Source: Bordetella genomosp. 2
Lineage (GTDB): Bacteria > Pseudomonadota > Gammaproteobacteria > Burkholderiales > Burkholderiaceae_B
Direction of reading: 5' to 3'
NCBI RefSeq assembly: GCF_002261345.1
Contig: NZ_NEVT01000003.1
Span: 434,001-498,000, forward strand
Length of the DNA: 64,000 bases
Part shown: piece by piece, positions 26,097-34,969 of the stretch
Numbering within the stretch: the stretch's first letter is position 1
Layout of the letters: each line of letters begins with the position of its first letter
Program-made: the position numbers and the translations under genes
The notes under the pieces: generated by a model
The model's input: only the letters and a program-made list of their open reading frames with translations
What the model was told of the DNA's origin: nothing
Database searches by the model: none

Positions 26097-27782
26097 CTAC
26101 AGGGCGTCGGCCAGCAGGGCGCGGCAGGCCACATCCTCGTCGGCGGGCAGGGCGCAAGGGTCGCGCGGCATCAGGCGATGGCGCAAGACCTGGTCGGCCA
26201 GCACGGCGCGGCTGGCCAGGCCGGGCGCCCGGGCCTCCCAGCGCAGCGCCGCCAGCGACACGGCGTGGTACAGCGCCGACGCCGCCTGGCGCGCCAGGTC
26301 GGGCCGGTCCTCGTGGGCGGCATGGCGCGCCAGCGCGCAGGCGCCGTCCAGCGCGCGCGCCTGCGCGTCGGCCAGCGCGGGGTCGCACGGCGCGCCCTCG
26401 TGCAGCAGCGTGTCGATGCGGCGGCGCAGCGCGGCCAGCGCATCGGTCTTCTGGATGGCGCGCAGCACGTCCAGCGCCACGATGTTGCTGGTGCCTTCCC
26501 AGATCGAGCCCAGGTGCGCGTCGCGCACCAGGCGGGCCTCGACGAATTCCTCGATGTAGCCGCAGCCGCCGCGCACCTCCATGCCGTCGCCGGTGACCTT
26601 GCGCGCATCGCGGCAGGCGCGGAACTTGATCAGGGGCGTCAGCACGCGCGCCAGCGCGGCCGCTTCGGCATCGCGTTCGGACTCGGCCAGCGCCTGGGCG
26701 GTCTGGAACATCACGCTGCGCGCCTGCTCGGCCCACACGCTCATCTTGGCCAGCTGCCGGCGCATCAGCGGCATGTCGATCAGGCGCTTGCCGAAAGCGC
26801 GGCGCTGCTGGGCGAAATACACGGCCTCGGTCACGGCGCGCCGCATCAGGCCGGCGGCGCGCATGCCGTTGGACAGGCGCGAGTTGTTGATCATGTCGGC
26901 CATGTGCTTGAAGCCCTGGCCGCGCTCGCCCACCAGCCAGGCCAGCGCGCCCTCCAGGCGGATCTCGCCGCTGGCCATCGAGCGCGTGCCCAGCTTGTCC
27001 TTCAGGCGCAGGATGCGATAGTGGTTGTGCGCGCCGTCCGGCAAATCGCGCGGCAGCAGGAACAGCGACACGCCCTTCAGGCCCTCGACCGGCTCGCTGC
27101 GCGCCAGCACCATGGCGAAACCGGCATCCGGGTTGGAGCAGAACCACTTGTCGCCGTGCAGCCGCCAGGACCCGTCGGCATGCAGCTCGGCGCGGGTGGT
27201 GGTGGCGCTGACGTCAGAGCCGGCGCCTTGCTCGGTCATGAACATGGCACCCTGGCGCAAGGTATCGAAATCCTGCGACGTCACTTGCGGCAAGACGCGC
27301 TCGATGAGCGCCGGGTCGCCGAACTTGCGCAGCGTGCGCGCCAGCGAATCGGTCATGCTGACCGGGCAGCACAGGCCGAATTCGCCCTGCACGAACAAAT
27401 GGCTGAGCGCGTACTTGGCGGCCGGCGGCATGGGCGCGGGCCAGCCGAGCACGCCGCCGCGATGCGACAGGGCGGCCAGTCCGAATTCGCTGTAGGCCAG
27501 GCGCTCGAGTTCGACATAGGCGGGATGCTTGTGCACGCGCGACTCGTCCTGGCCGGCGCGGTCGCGCACCGACAGGGTGGGCGGATGCTTGTCGGCCACC
27601 GCCGCCAGCTCGTCGATGCGTCCGCCGGCCAGCGCGCCCAGGCGGTCCAGGTGCGGCAGCAAGTGGCCGTGCAGGTCGGCCGGCAGGTACAGGGCGCACA
27701 GGCCGGCGGCATAAGGGTCGGCGCGGAACAGATTGAGGCCGCGCGAATCGGGCACGGCGGTGGCGGCGGCAGGCATGGACAT
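26097..27782 (-). CDS. Acyl-CoA dehydrogenase, AidB-like subfamily
   Basis: 561-residue flavoprotein, longer than ordinary acyl-CoA dehydrogenases and with the AidB-type layout. Recognisable parts are MFMTEQGAGSDVSAT, DKWFCSNPDAGFAMVLAR, NNSRLSNGMRAAGLMRRA, VRGGCGYIEEF and SIWEGTSNIVALDVLRA, with the likely catalytic Glu in WEGTSN. AidB itself is an alkylation-response protein with weak dehydrogenase activity; here the partner genes (Bug receptor and CoA-transferase downstream) favour a catabolic role. The ATG at 27782 (MSMPAAATAV) is a choice among close ATGs; no clear ribosome site. Divergent from a LysR gene. Confidence 0.85.
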   Translation of the reverse strand: MSMPAAATAVPDSRGLNLFRADPYAAGLCALYLPADLHGHLLPHLDRLGALAGGRIDELAAVADKHPPTLSVRDRAGQDESRVHKHPAYVELERLAYSEFGLAALSHRGGVLGWPAPMPPAAKYALSHLFVQGEFGLCCPVSMTDSLARTLRKFGDPALIERVLPQVTSQDFDTLRQGAMFMTEQGAGSDVSATTTRAELHADGSWRLHGDKWFCSNPDAGFAMVLARSEPVEGLKGVSLFLLPRDLPDGAHNHYRILRLKDKLGTRSMASGEIRLEGALAWLVGERGQGFKHMADMINNSRLSNGMRAAGLMRRAVTEAVYFAQQRRAFGKRLIDMPLMRRQLAKMSVWAEQARSVMFQTAQALAESERDAEAAALARVLTPLIKFRACRDARKVTGDGMEVRGGCGYIEEFVEARLVRDAHLGSIWEGTSNIVALDVLRAIQKTDALAALRRRIDTLLHEGAPCDPALADAQARALDGACALARHAAHEDRPDLARQAASALYHAVSLAALRWEARAPGLASRAVLADQVLRHRLMPRDPCALPADEDVACRALLADAL

Positions 27783-27834
27783 GGCGCGACGGGGGCAGAT
27801 AGGGAAGCCCCATGTTGTCTCATGCAATCTATCT

Positions 27835-27876
27835 ATACAAATACCGTTTTTGTGTAGAACAATACAAGAAATGTAT
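27835..27876. promoter_or_regulatory. Two LysR (BenM/CatM-type) operator sites
   Basis: ATAC-N7-GTAT lies at 27862-27876 and a one-mismatch copy ATAC-N7-GTTT at 27835-27849, centres 27 bp apart. ATAC-N7-GTAT is the known recognition pattern of BenM/CatM regulators, and the adjacent LysR gene belongs to that subgroup by its N-terminus. A larger imperfect inverted repeat, TCTATACAAA/TTTGTGTAGA, surrounds the weaker site (27832-27858). The region serves the divergent LysR and AidB-like dehydrogenase operons. Confidence 0.72.
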
Positions 27877-27902
27877 CAATGCCCCAGGGGGACAGGCCAC
27901 TC

Positions 27903-28790
27903 ATGGATCTCGAACCGCGCCTGCTGCGCTATTTCATCGCCGTGGCGGAAGAACGGCATTTCAGCCGGGCCGCCGCGCGCCTGCATATTTCGCAGCCGCC
28001 GCTCAGCTACGCCATCCGGCAGCTCGAGGCCACGCTGGGGGTGCGCCTGCTGGAACGCACCAGCCGCCATGTGGCGCTGACCGAAGCCGGCCGGGTGCTG
28101 TACCGCGAGGCGCAAGCCTTGTTGCGCCAGTCCGAGGCGGTCGGCACGCTGGTGCAGCGCGTCGACGCCGGCCTGCGCGGGCGCCTGCGCATCGGCTTCG
28201 TCGGCTCCATGCTGTACCGCGGCCTGCCGGACCTGCTCGCGGCCATGCGCGCCGCCTTGCCGGATGTCGAGCACGTGCTGACCGAGCTGAATTCGCACGA
28301 CCAGATCGAAGCCGTGCGGCGGGGCGAGCAGGACCTGGGTTTCATTCACGCCAACCCCGCGCCCGCCGAAGTGCAGACCCTGGACCTGGTGGCCGAGCCG
28401 TTCGTGCTGTGCGTGCCGGATACGCATCCGCTGGCGAATCGCCGCCGCGTGTCGCTGCAGGCGCTGGCCCACGACGACTTCATCCTGTTCGCGCGCGCAG
28501 CCTCGCCCAGCTATCACGAGACGGTGCTGTCCTTGTGCGTGACGGCCGGCTTCCATCCGCTGATCCGCCATGAAGTCCGGCATTGGCTCAGCGTGGCGGC
28601 GCTGGTGTCGCAGGGGCTGGGTGTGTCGATCGTGCCGGCCTGCCTGGCGCGCAGCGGCCTGGCCGGCACGCGCTTCATCGCCTTCGACCACCAGGCGCGC
28701 TCGGTCAGCCAGGCGATCTGGGGGCGCGAGATCGATACGCCGCTGCTGCGCACGGCGGTGGAGCTGGTGCGGGCCCAATACGGCCGATGA
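27903..28790 (+). CDS. LysR-family regulator, BenM/CatM-like
   Basis: 295 residues, starting MDLEPRLLRYFIAVAEERHF; helix-turn-helix HFSRAAARLHISQPPLSYAI; LLERTSRHVALTEAGRVLYR. This N-terminus is typical of BenM/CatM/CbnR regulators of acid catabolism. The ATG at 27903 follows AGGGGGACAGG. Upstream it shares the ATAC-N7-GTAT region with the minus-strand dehydrogenase-Bug-CaiB operon; downstream is the 12-gene MaoC/TRAP operon. It could control either or both. Confidence 0.9.
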   Translation: MDLEPRLLRYFIAVAEERHFSRAAARLHISQPPLSYAIRQLEATLGVRLLERTSRHVALTEAGRVLYREAQALLRQSEAVGTLVQRVDAGLRGRLRIGFVGSMLYRGLPDLLAAMRAALPDVEHVLTELNSHDQIEAVRRGEQDLGFIHANPAPAEVQTLDLVAEPFVLCVPDTHPLANRRRVSLQALAHDDFILFARAASPSYHETVLSLCVTAGFHPLIRHEVRHWLSVAALVSQGLGVSIVPACLARSGLAGTRFIAFDHQARSVSQAIWGREIDTPLLRTAVELVRAQYGR

Positions 28791-28812
28791 TGCACCGCAC
28801 GATAAAAAATCG

Positions 28813-28862
28813 TTGACACGCCATTCGTTCTGTCCGAGCATTTGTCCATACAAAGTGACAAA
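28813..28862 (+). promoter_or_regulatory. Promoter/operator region upstream of the MaoC-TRAP operon
   Basis: A consensus -35 hexamer TTGACA sits at 28813-28818; the -10 is poor. Behind it TTTGTC (28841-28846) and GACAAA (28857-28862) form a 6-bp inverted repeat with a 10-bp spacer, ending 19 bp before the MaoC ATG. It may be the target of the GntR regulator encoded within the operon or of the adjacent LysR protein. Confidence 0.4.
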
Positions 28863-28881
28863 ACAGACAAAGGAGGCAGGC

Positions 28882-29385
28882 ATGGAGGTCGTGGCCGTAG
28901 GTCCCAAGCGCTATCGCTTCAGCTTCGGACGGTATCTGGAGGAATTCGAGCTGGGGGCCGTATATGAGCACCGGCCGGGGCGCACCCTGACCGATGCCGA
29001 CAACATCCAGTTCTCGCTGCTGACGATGAATTTCCATCCGATGCATTGCGACGCCGCGTACGCCGGCCAGAGCGAATTCGGCCGGCTGCTGGTAAACAGC
29101 GGCCTGACGGTGGCGGTCGTATTGGGCATGACGGTCGGCGATGTCAGCGGCAAGGCCATCGCCAACCTGGGCTGGAAGGAAATCAACCTGACCGCGCCCG
29201 TGTTTGCCGGCGACACCCTGTACGCCGAATCGGAAGTGCTGGAACTGCGCGAATCGCGTAGCCGGCCGACGCAAGGCATCGTCACTACCCGCACGCGCGC
29301 CTACAACCAGCACGGCGTGGAAGTGATGAATTTCGTCCGCGCCTGCCTGGTTCCCAAGCGGGGCCATGGCGTGGGCGACCAGTAG
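28882..29385 (+). CDS. MaoC-family (hotdog) enoyl-CoA hydratase-like protein
   Basis: 167-residue hotdog-fold protein with the hydratase-2 style segment NFHPMHCDAAYA (conserved Asp/His region) and LLVNSGLTVAVVLGM. Enzymes of this type include mesaconyl-CoA and itaconyl-CoA hydratases as well as (R)-specific enoyl-CoA hydratases. The ATG follows a perfect AGGAGG. It is the first gene of a 12-gene run that also encodes a CaiB CoA-transferase, an acyl-CoA dehydrogenase and a CitE-like lyase, which makes hydration of a branched C4-C5 dicarboxylyl-CoA a fair guess; the substrate is unproven. Confidence 0.83.
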   Translation: MEVVAVGPKRYRFSFGRYLEEFELGAVYEHRPGRTLTDADNIQFSLLTMNFHPMHCDAAYAGQSEFGRLLVNSGLTVAVVLGMTVGDVSGKAIANLGWKEINLTAPVFAGDTLYAESEVLELRESRSRPTQGIVTTRTRAYNQHGVEVMNFVRACLVPKRGHGVGDQ

Positions 29386-29393
29386 GGCCTCTC

Positions 29394-29412
29394 GCGCGGG
29401 TCGCGCCCGCGC
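29394..29412 (+). other. mRNA hairpin between maoC-like and dctP genes
   Basis: GCGCGGG (29394-29400), TCGCG loop, CCCGCGC (29406-29412), 33 bp before the receptor ATG. Stem-loops at such sites often protect a binding-protein message or attenuate read-through. No T-run follows. Inference only. Confidence 0.4.
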
Positions 29413-29445
29413 CGCATCGCAGTACTCACCAGAGGAGGTATTGCC

Positions 29446-30435
29446 ATGTTTCACCCGCTGTTATGCCGGGCGGCTCTGCTGCTCGCGCTGGCGTCGCCGC
29501 TCGCCGCGGGCGCCGTCGAAATGGTGCTGACGTCGGAAGTCGCGGCCTCGCACTGGAAAACCCGCTACATGAATGAATTCGCCGAAGACGTGGCCAAGCG
29601 CACCAACGGCGAAGTGCAGGTCAAGGTGTTCCCGGCCTCGCAGCTCTACAACGACCAGGACGGCCTGGCCGCCCTGGGCACGGGCGCCGTGCACATGGTG
29701 TGGCCGGTGTCGGTCCGGCTGGAAACGCTGGACCCCGGCCTGGGCTATGTGAACCTGCCGTTCGGGCTGTCGGACCAGAAGATGGAAAACGCCTGCTTCG
29801 CCAGCAGTCTCACGGAGTTAATGTCCGATCGCCTGAAGTCGCGCCAGCTGCAAGTGCTGGGCCTGCTGCGTACCGCGGACCTGTTCTTCATTTTCCGCGA
29901 CCGCGACGTGCGGTCGCTGGCCGACATGGACGGAGCCAAGCTGCGCGTGACGGGCGGGCGCATTTTCCTGGACATGGTGCGCAGCTTCGGCGCCAGCCCG
30001 ATTTCGATGGCGGCGTCGGAAATGAGCACGGCGCTGGCGCAGGGCGCCATCGATGGTGTGCTGACCTCGCCGGCCGGCTGGGCCGAGATGATCGGCAAGA
30101 CCGGCAAATATGCCTTCCATGTGCCCGGCATGTCGCTGGCGACATATGCGGTGGTGGCCGACCGGAGCTGGATGGACCAGCTGACGCCGCCGCAGCGCGA
30201 CGCGGTGGTCGCCAGCCTGGACAGTATTCTCAAGCGCCAATGGGCAGAGGCGCGCGCGGCCGACGCCAAGTTGGTCAGGCAGATGGAGCAGGAGGGCGCC
30301 GTCTACCGTGTCGCCGACGGGGCCGCCGCGGCGGAATGGCAGGCGCGCGCCGATACGGCCAAGAAGAGCTACACCGACAAGTACGCCGACGTAGTCCGGC
30401 AAGTCGATGCCATCGCCAAGCGCTGCGGAGTCTGA
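29446..30435 (+). CDS. TRAP transporter substrate-binding protein (DctP family), first copy
   Basis: 329-residue periplasmic receptor: signal peptide to about residue 22 (ASPLAAGA), then the DctP fold with AKRTNGEVQVKVFPASQLY, GAVHMVWPVSV and the ligand-clamping arginine in GAKLRVTGG. TRAP receptors bind organic acids and pass them to the DctQM permease using a sodium gradient. A second, clearly related receptor lies three kilobases on, with an amidase gene between. It is coupled to the amidase by one intergenic base. Confidence 0.9.
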   Translation: MFHPLLCRAALLLALASPLAAGAVEMVLTSEVAASHWKTRYMNEFAEDVAKRTNGEVQVKVFPASQLYNDQDGLAALGTGAVHMVWPVSVRLETLDPGLGYVNLPFGLSDQKMENACFASSLTELMSDRLKSRQLQVLGLLRTADLFFIFRDRDVRSLADMDGAKLRVTGGRIFLDMVRSFGASPISMAASEMSTALAQGAIDGVLTSPAGWAEMIGKTGKYAFHVPGMSLATYAVVADRSWMDQLTPPQRDAVVASLDSILKRQWAEARAADAKLVRQMEQEGAVYRVADGAAAAEWQARADTAKKSYTDKYADVVRQVDAIAKRCGV

Positions 30436-30436
30436 C

Positions 30437-32053
30437 ATGGACGAACTGGTCGAGTCGGCGCGGCAATGGGCGCGGGCGCGCCGGCTGCCGCTGGAGGCGG
30501 GGGACGTGCCGGACCTGGTGGAGGCGGTGGCCGACTTGGCGGCGGCCGTGGCGGAGGAGGCGGCCGGGCTGGACCCGACGCAGGCCACCGTGCCATTCGG
30601 CCAACAGCTGCGGGCGCTCGCTCCGCAGGCATGGCCGGACGCCCCGCCGCCCGCCACGGACGATGGCCGGGACAGCGCGACCCAGGTGCACGCCAGCCTG
30701 GCGCAGATCGAACGCGCGCCGCCCGGCCGCCTGGCGTGGGTGGATATCGACGCCGCCGGAGTGCTCGCCGAGGCCGGGCTGCGCGACGCGGAACGGCGCG
30801 ACGGGCGCGTGCGCGGTCCGCTGCACGGCATGCCGGTAGGCATCAAGGACATGTTCGACTGGCAGGGCCATGCCTGTGGCTGGGGCTCGCCGCTGCGGCG
30901 CGACTGCGCGGCGGCGGCCGCCGATGCCACCATCGTGGCGCGCTTGCGCGCCGCCGGGGCGGTCGTGCTGGGCACCCAGCACATGGCCGAGTTCGCCATG
31001 TCGCCCACTGGCTGGAACGCCGCCTACGGCCCTGGCCGCAATCCGTGGGATACCGCCAGGGCGTCGGGCGGCAGCTCGAGCGGCGCGGCCATGTCGGTCG
31101 CGGCCGGCCATGTGCCGCTGGCCATCGGCTCGGATACCGGCGGTTCGGTGCGCTTGCCCGCCGCGCTGTGCGGGCTGACCGGCCTCAAGCCCTCGCAACA
31201 TCGCATCAGCATGGCGGGCGCCATGCCGTTGTCCCCCAGTCTGGACTGCATCGGGCCGCTGGCGCATACCGCCGAGCTGTGCGGCCAGGCCTACCGGGCC
31301 ATGGCGGGGGCCGATGGCGCCGACCTGGCGTGCCTGGACGCCGCCATCAGCGTCGGGACGCTGCCGCGCCGGATCCGCCTGGCGGTGCCGCAGTGGCGCG
31401 ACGGCGATCCCTTGTCTGCCGGCATGCGCGGCGCGCTGGACGAGGCCGTGCGCGTCTGGCGCGATGCCGGCGTGGAGTGCGTGCCGGTGGCCTCGCCTTA
31501 TGCGCTGTTGCAGCGCGCCGGCCAGCTGGCGTCCGTCCTGCTGGCGGTGGAGGCGGCCGCCATGCACCAGCGCTGGCTGCGCGAGCGCGGCGGCCAGTAC
31601 GGCCGCCAGGTGCGCCGCCGCATTGCGCGCGGCCTGTTGGTGCCAGGGGTGGACTACTGCGATGCGCTGCGGTTGCGCGGGCCATTCCTGCGGCGCTACC
31701 TGCGCGAAGTGCAGGGCGACGCCGATGCGGTGCTGCTGCCCACCACTCCCGACGTGGCGCCGCCGGTCGAAGACGCGCAGTCCGGCGACCAGGCGCGCCT
31801 GGAGCGCGACTTTGCCCTGCTGTCCGCCTGGACGCGCGGCATCAACTACCTGGGCCTGCCGGCCTTGACCGTACCGGTGGGTCTTGGCGCCGGCGGCTTG
31901 CCGCTGGGCATGCAACTGGTCGGGCCGCCGCTGGGCGAAGACCGCGTGCTGGCGCTGGGCCGGCTGTTCCAGCAGCTCACCAGCTGGCACCTGCGGCGCC
32001 CGGCGGCCAGCAATGACCCGGCCGGCACGATTCACGAAGAGGAGACGACATGA
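30437..32053 (+). CDS. Amidase-signature-family amidase
   Basis: 538-residue enzyme with an N-terminal helical extension of about 130 residues ahead of the amidase-signature core. Predicted triad: K137 (VGIKDMFD), S213 (GGSSSGAA) and nucleophile S237 (GSDTGGSVRLPA). The chosen ATG at 30437 starts MDELVESARQW right behind the DctP stop; the gene ends overlapping the next receptor start as ATGA. Flanked by two TRAP receptors, it may release the transported acid from an amide, or act on a pathway intermediate. Confidence 0.87.
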   Translation: MDELVESARQWARARRLPLEAGDVPDLVEAVADLAAAVAEEAAGLDPTQATVPFGQQLRALAPQAWPDAPPPATDDGRDSATQVHASLAQIERAPPGRLAWVDIDAAGVLAEAGLRDAERRDGRVRGPLHGMPVGIKDMFDWQGHACGWGSPLRRDCAAAAADATIVARLRAAGAVVLGTQHMAEFAMSPTGWNAAYGPGRNPWDTARASGGSSSGAAMSVAAGHVPLAIGSDTGGSVRLPAALCGLTGLKPSQHRISMAGAMPLSPSLDCIGPLAHTAELCGQAYRAMAGADGADLACLDAAISVGTLPRRIRLAVPQWRDGDPLSAGMRGALDEAVRVWRDAGVECVPVASPYALLQRAGQLASVLLAVEAAAMHQRWLRERGGQYGRQVRRRIARGLLVPGVDYCDALRLRGPFLRRYLREVQGDADAVLLPTTPDVAPPVEDAQSGDQARLERDFALLSAWTRGINYLGLPALTVPVGLGAGGLPLGMQLVGPPLGEDRVLALGRLFQQLTSWHLRRPAASNDPAGTIHEEETT

Positions 32054-33054
32054 ATGCATTCTGGCGCAAGGCCGCGCCGTGGTGCGCCGCGCTGGCCATC
32101 GGCTGGGGAGCCCCCGCGGCGGCGGCCGACATGATCATTACCAGCGAAATCCCGCTGGCCACGAACCCCAGCCCCTACATCGAGCAGTTCATCGCCGAGG
32201 TCGCCAAGCGCACCGACGGCGCCGTGCAGGGCAAGTATTTCCCGGCCTCGCAGCTTTACAACGACCGCGACGGGCTGGCCGCGCTCGGCACGGGCGCGGT
32301 GCATATGGTGTGGCCGGTGACTTCGCGGCTGGAACAGTTCGATGCGCGGGCCGGCCTGGCCAGCCTGCCGTTCGCCCTGACGACCGAGGAAATGACCAAT
32401 GCCTGCTTCGCCGACGCATTCACGCGCATGATTTCGGGTTACCTGGAGCCGCGCGGCATGCAGGTGCTGGGCTTCCTGCGCACCGCCGATCTCATTTTCC
32501 TGATGAAAGACCGCGACATCCGGACGGTGGCCGACTTGAAAGGCCAGAAGGTGCGCGTGATCGGCGGACAGATCATGCTGGACGCGATGCGCGCCGTGCA
32601 GGCCAGCCCGATCTCGATGTCCGCCTCGGAAATGTCGGCGGCCCTGTCGCAGGGCGCCATCGATGGCGCCATGACATCGCCGGCGGGATGGGTGGACGTG
32701 CTGGGCAATACCGCCAGATACGCGACTCTGGCGCCGGGCATGGGCCTGGCCACGTCGGCCGTGACGGTCGACAAGCAATGGCTGGACGGGCTGCCGCAAG
32801 CGCAGCGCGCGGCGATCCGCGAGGTGCTGCAGGAAATCATCGCCCGGCAATGGCAGGAAACGGTGGCCAAGGACCGCGCGCTGATCGACCGGATGGTGGC
32901 GCAGGGCGGCCACTACCGCGTCATGGCGCCCGCCGAAGTCGAGCAGCTCAAAGAGCGTTTCGTGGCGGCCGGGGCCGGCTTTCGCGGCAAGCACGCCGAT
33001 GCGGTCGCGCAACTGGAACACATACGCAAGGAGTGCATCCATGATGGCAAGTGA
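32050..33054 (+). CDS. TRAP transporter substrate-binding protein (DctP family), second copy
   Basis: 334 residues; signal peptide ending near PAAAADM, then a DctP domain clearly paralogous to the receptor at 29446 (shared stretches such as FPASQLYND and GTGAVHMVWPV, and QGAIDG with SPAGW). KVRVIGGQ carries the ligand arginine. It overlaps the amidase upstream by four bases and the small permease downstream by 14, so it is the receptor most tightly coupled to DctQM. Two receptors for one permease would widen substrate range. Confidence 0.92.
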   Translation: MNAFWRKAAPWCAALAIGWGAPAAAADMIITSEIPLATNPSPYIEQFIAEVAKRTDGAVQGKYFPASQLYNDRDGLAALGTGAVHMVWPVTSRLEQFDARAGLASLPFALTTEEMTNACFADAFTRMISGYLEPRGMQVLGFLRTADLIFLMKDRDIRTVADLKGQKVRVIGGQIMLDAMRAVQASPISMSASEMSAALSQGAIDGAMTSPAGWVDVLGNTARYATLAPGMGLATSAVTVDKQWLDGLPQAQRAAIREVLQEIIARQWQETVAKDRALIDRMVAQGGHYRVMAPAEVEQLKERFVAAGAGFRGKHADAVAQLEHIRKECIHDGK

Positions 33055-33673
33055 GTTCGATTCGGCCTCGCTGTCGGTGGCGCGGCAGCGGGGCGGGAGC
33101 GCCACCCGCGCGGCGCCGGAATTCGGCCGGCTGGGGCGCGCGTCGCGGCTGGTGCTGGCGGTGGCCACCATCCTGGCGCTGGGCGCCACGGCCATCATGA
33201 TCCTGGAAGGGGTGAGCCGCTACGTGTTCAACGTCAGTTATTTCTGGGCCGAGGAGTCGGTACGCTTCCTGATGGTGTGGGCGTTCTTCCTGACGCTGGG
33301 CATCGCCGGGTTCCGCCGGTGCCATATCCGCACCGAACTGCTGGTGCAGCGCCTGCCCGGTGCGGCGCAGCGCGTGGTCTGGCTGTTGTCGTGCGCGGCG
33401 GGCATGGCGTTCGCCTTCATCCTGGGCTATTCGTCCATTCCGCAAGTACAGCGCTTCTACGCCATGGGCATGGTGTCCGAGTCTTCACTGGAAGTGCCGA
33501 TGTGGCTGTTGTTCCTGGCCATGCCGGTGGGCGGCGTGGCCCTGTTCCTGTACTACGCGTGCGCCGCCTGGCATGCATGGCGCTGGGGCGACCCGTTCGC
33601 CAGCCCGCCGGCCGATGAGGAGCCGGACGCCGGCGTCGCCGCCGCTCTGACCCGCCAGGAGCCGCTGCTATGA
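33041..33673 (+). CDS. TRAP transporter small permease (DctQ family)
   Basis: 210-residue four-helix membrane subunit of the TRAP transporter. Family features are FNVSYFWAEESVRFLMVWAF and GFRRCHIRTELLVQRLP (conserved HIR after the amphipathic stretch). The ATG at 33041 (MMASEF) is 7 bases behind AAGGAG. A cytoplasmic N-terminal tail of about 40 residues and an acidic C-tail flank the helices. It overlaps both receptor and large-permease genes. Confidence 0.9.
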   Translation: MMASEFDSASLSVARQRGGSATRAAPEFGRLGRASRLVLAVATILALGATAIMILEGVSRYVFNVSYFWAEESVRFLMVWAFFLTLGIAGFRRCHIRTELLVQRLPGAAQRVVWLLSCAAGMAFAFILGYSSIPQVQRFYAMGMVSESSLEVPMWLLFLAMPVGGVALFLYYACAAWHAWRWGDPFASPPADEEPDAGVAAALTRQEPLL

Positions 33674-34941
33674 CGCTCGCACTTTCCGTAATGGGCCTGC
33701 TGGTGCTGCTCGCGCTGGGCGCGCACGTCGGCACGGCCATGGGCCTGGTGTCCAGCGCCATGGTCATGTCGGTCGACGGGGTGCCGCTCACGGTCGTGGC
33801 GCAGACCGCCTTCAAGTCGATCAACAGCTACCCGCTGATGGCGATCCCGATGTTCGTGCTGATGGGCAACCTGATGATGCGCGGCAACATCGTCGCCGTG
33901 ATGATAGAGCTGATCGGCAGCCTGGTGCGCTGCGTGCGCGGCGGCCTGGCGCTGACGGTGATGCTCGCCTGCGTGTTCTTCGCGGCTGTGTCCGGTTCGA
34001 GCGTCGGCTCGGCGGCCGCCATCGGCGCCGCCACGGTGGACGGCCTCAAGCGCGAGAACTATCCGCCGCGCTTCTCGGCCGCGCTAGTGGCCGTGGGCGG
34101 CACCCTGGGCCTGATGATTCCGCCGTCGCTCGGTTTCATCCTGATCGGCTCCATCGTCGGCCTGCCGGTGGACAAGCTGTTCGTGGCGGGCATCGTGCCC
34201 GGCCTGATGGAGGCGGCATTGCTGCTGCTGACCACCGTCTGGCTGACGCGCCGCCATGGCTACGGCGCCACGACCGGCCGGCCCGACCTGGCCGGATTCG
34301 CACGGCGCCTGCCGCGCGCCGCCGGCGCGTTGTCGATGCCGGTGCTAGTGCTGGGCAGCATCTATCTGGGCATCTTCACGCCCACCGAGGTGTCGGCGGT
34401 GGCGGCGGGCTATGCCGCGCTGCTGTGCGTGGTGCTGTATCGCACCATGAGCTGGCGCGGCGTGTGGCAGGTGTCGCAGGAATCCATCCTGCAATCCACC
34501 ATGATCTTCATGGTGGTGATGGGCGGCAGCCTGATCGGCTTCATCCTGGCGCGCATGGGCGTGTCGGCCTCGCTGATCGGGTTCATGGAGCGCATGGACA
34601 TGACGGCCTGGCAGTTCCTGCTGTTGGCCAATGCCGTGCTGCTGGTGCTGGGCATGTTCCTGGACGGCGTGGCGATGATTGTGCTGACCGCGCCGCTGTT
34701 GTTCCCCATGGCCACCCACCTGGGCATCGACCCGGTGCATTTCGCCGTGATCATGGTCGCCAACGTCGAGATCGCCACGCTGACCCCGCCCATCGGCCTG
34801 AACCTGTTCGTCATGAGCGGCATCGCGCGCATTCCGGTGGAGCAGGTCGCGCGCGGCGTCGTGCCGTTCTACGCGACCCGCCTGGTGTCGCTGGCCCTGA
34901 TTACCTTCGTGCCCTCGCTGTCGCTGATGCTGGTGACCTGA
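33670..34941 (+). CDS. TRAP transporter large permease (DctM family)
   Basis: 423-residue, multi-helix ion-coupled permease subunit. Typical stretches are FKSINSYPLMAIPMFVLMGN, SGSSVGSAAAIGAATV, GGTLGLMIPPSLGFILIG and VEIATLTPPIGLNLFVMSG, all DctM hallmarks. It starts on the DctQ stop (ATGA). With two receptors upstream this completes a TRAP system for an organic acid in the inner membrane. Confidence 0.95.
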   Translation: MTLALSVMGLLVLLALGAHVGTAMGLVSSAMVMSVDGVPLTVVAQTAFKSINSYPLMAIPMFVLMGNLMMRGNIVAVMIELIGSLVRCVRGGLALTVMLACVFFAAVSGSSVGSAAAIGAATVDGLKRENYPPRFSAALVAVGGTLGLMIPPSLGFILIGSIVGLPVDKLFVAGIVPGLMEAALLLLTTVWLTRRHGYGATTGRPDLAGFARRLPRAAGALSMPVLVLGSIYLGIFTPTEVSAVAAGYAALLCVVLYRTMSWRGVWQVSQESILQSTMIFMVVMGGSLIGFILARMGVSASLIGFMERMDMTAWQFLLLANAVLLVLGMFLDGVAMIVLTAPLLFPMATHLGIDPVHFAVIMVANVEIATLTPPIGLNLFVMSGIARIPVEQVARGVVPFYATRLVSLALITFVPSLSLMLVT

Positions 34942-34969
34942 GGGACGCTCACCGAATCTGGAGACGCAC

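Noticed and set aside
23898-27857. Open frame of 1319 codons on the plus strand across CaiB, Bug and acyl-CoA dehydrogenase genes
   Set aside because: It is exactly antisense to three well-supported minus-strand genes, has no domain and is rich in His/Arg/Gln as expected for a GC-rich shadow frame.
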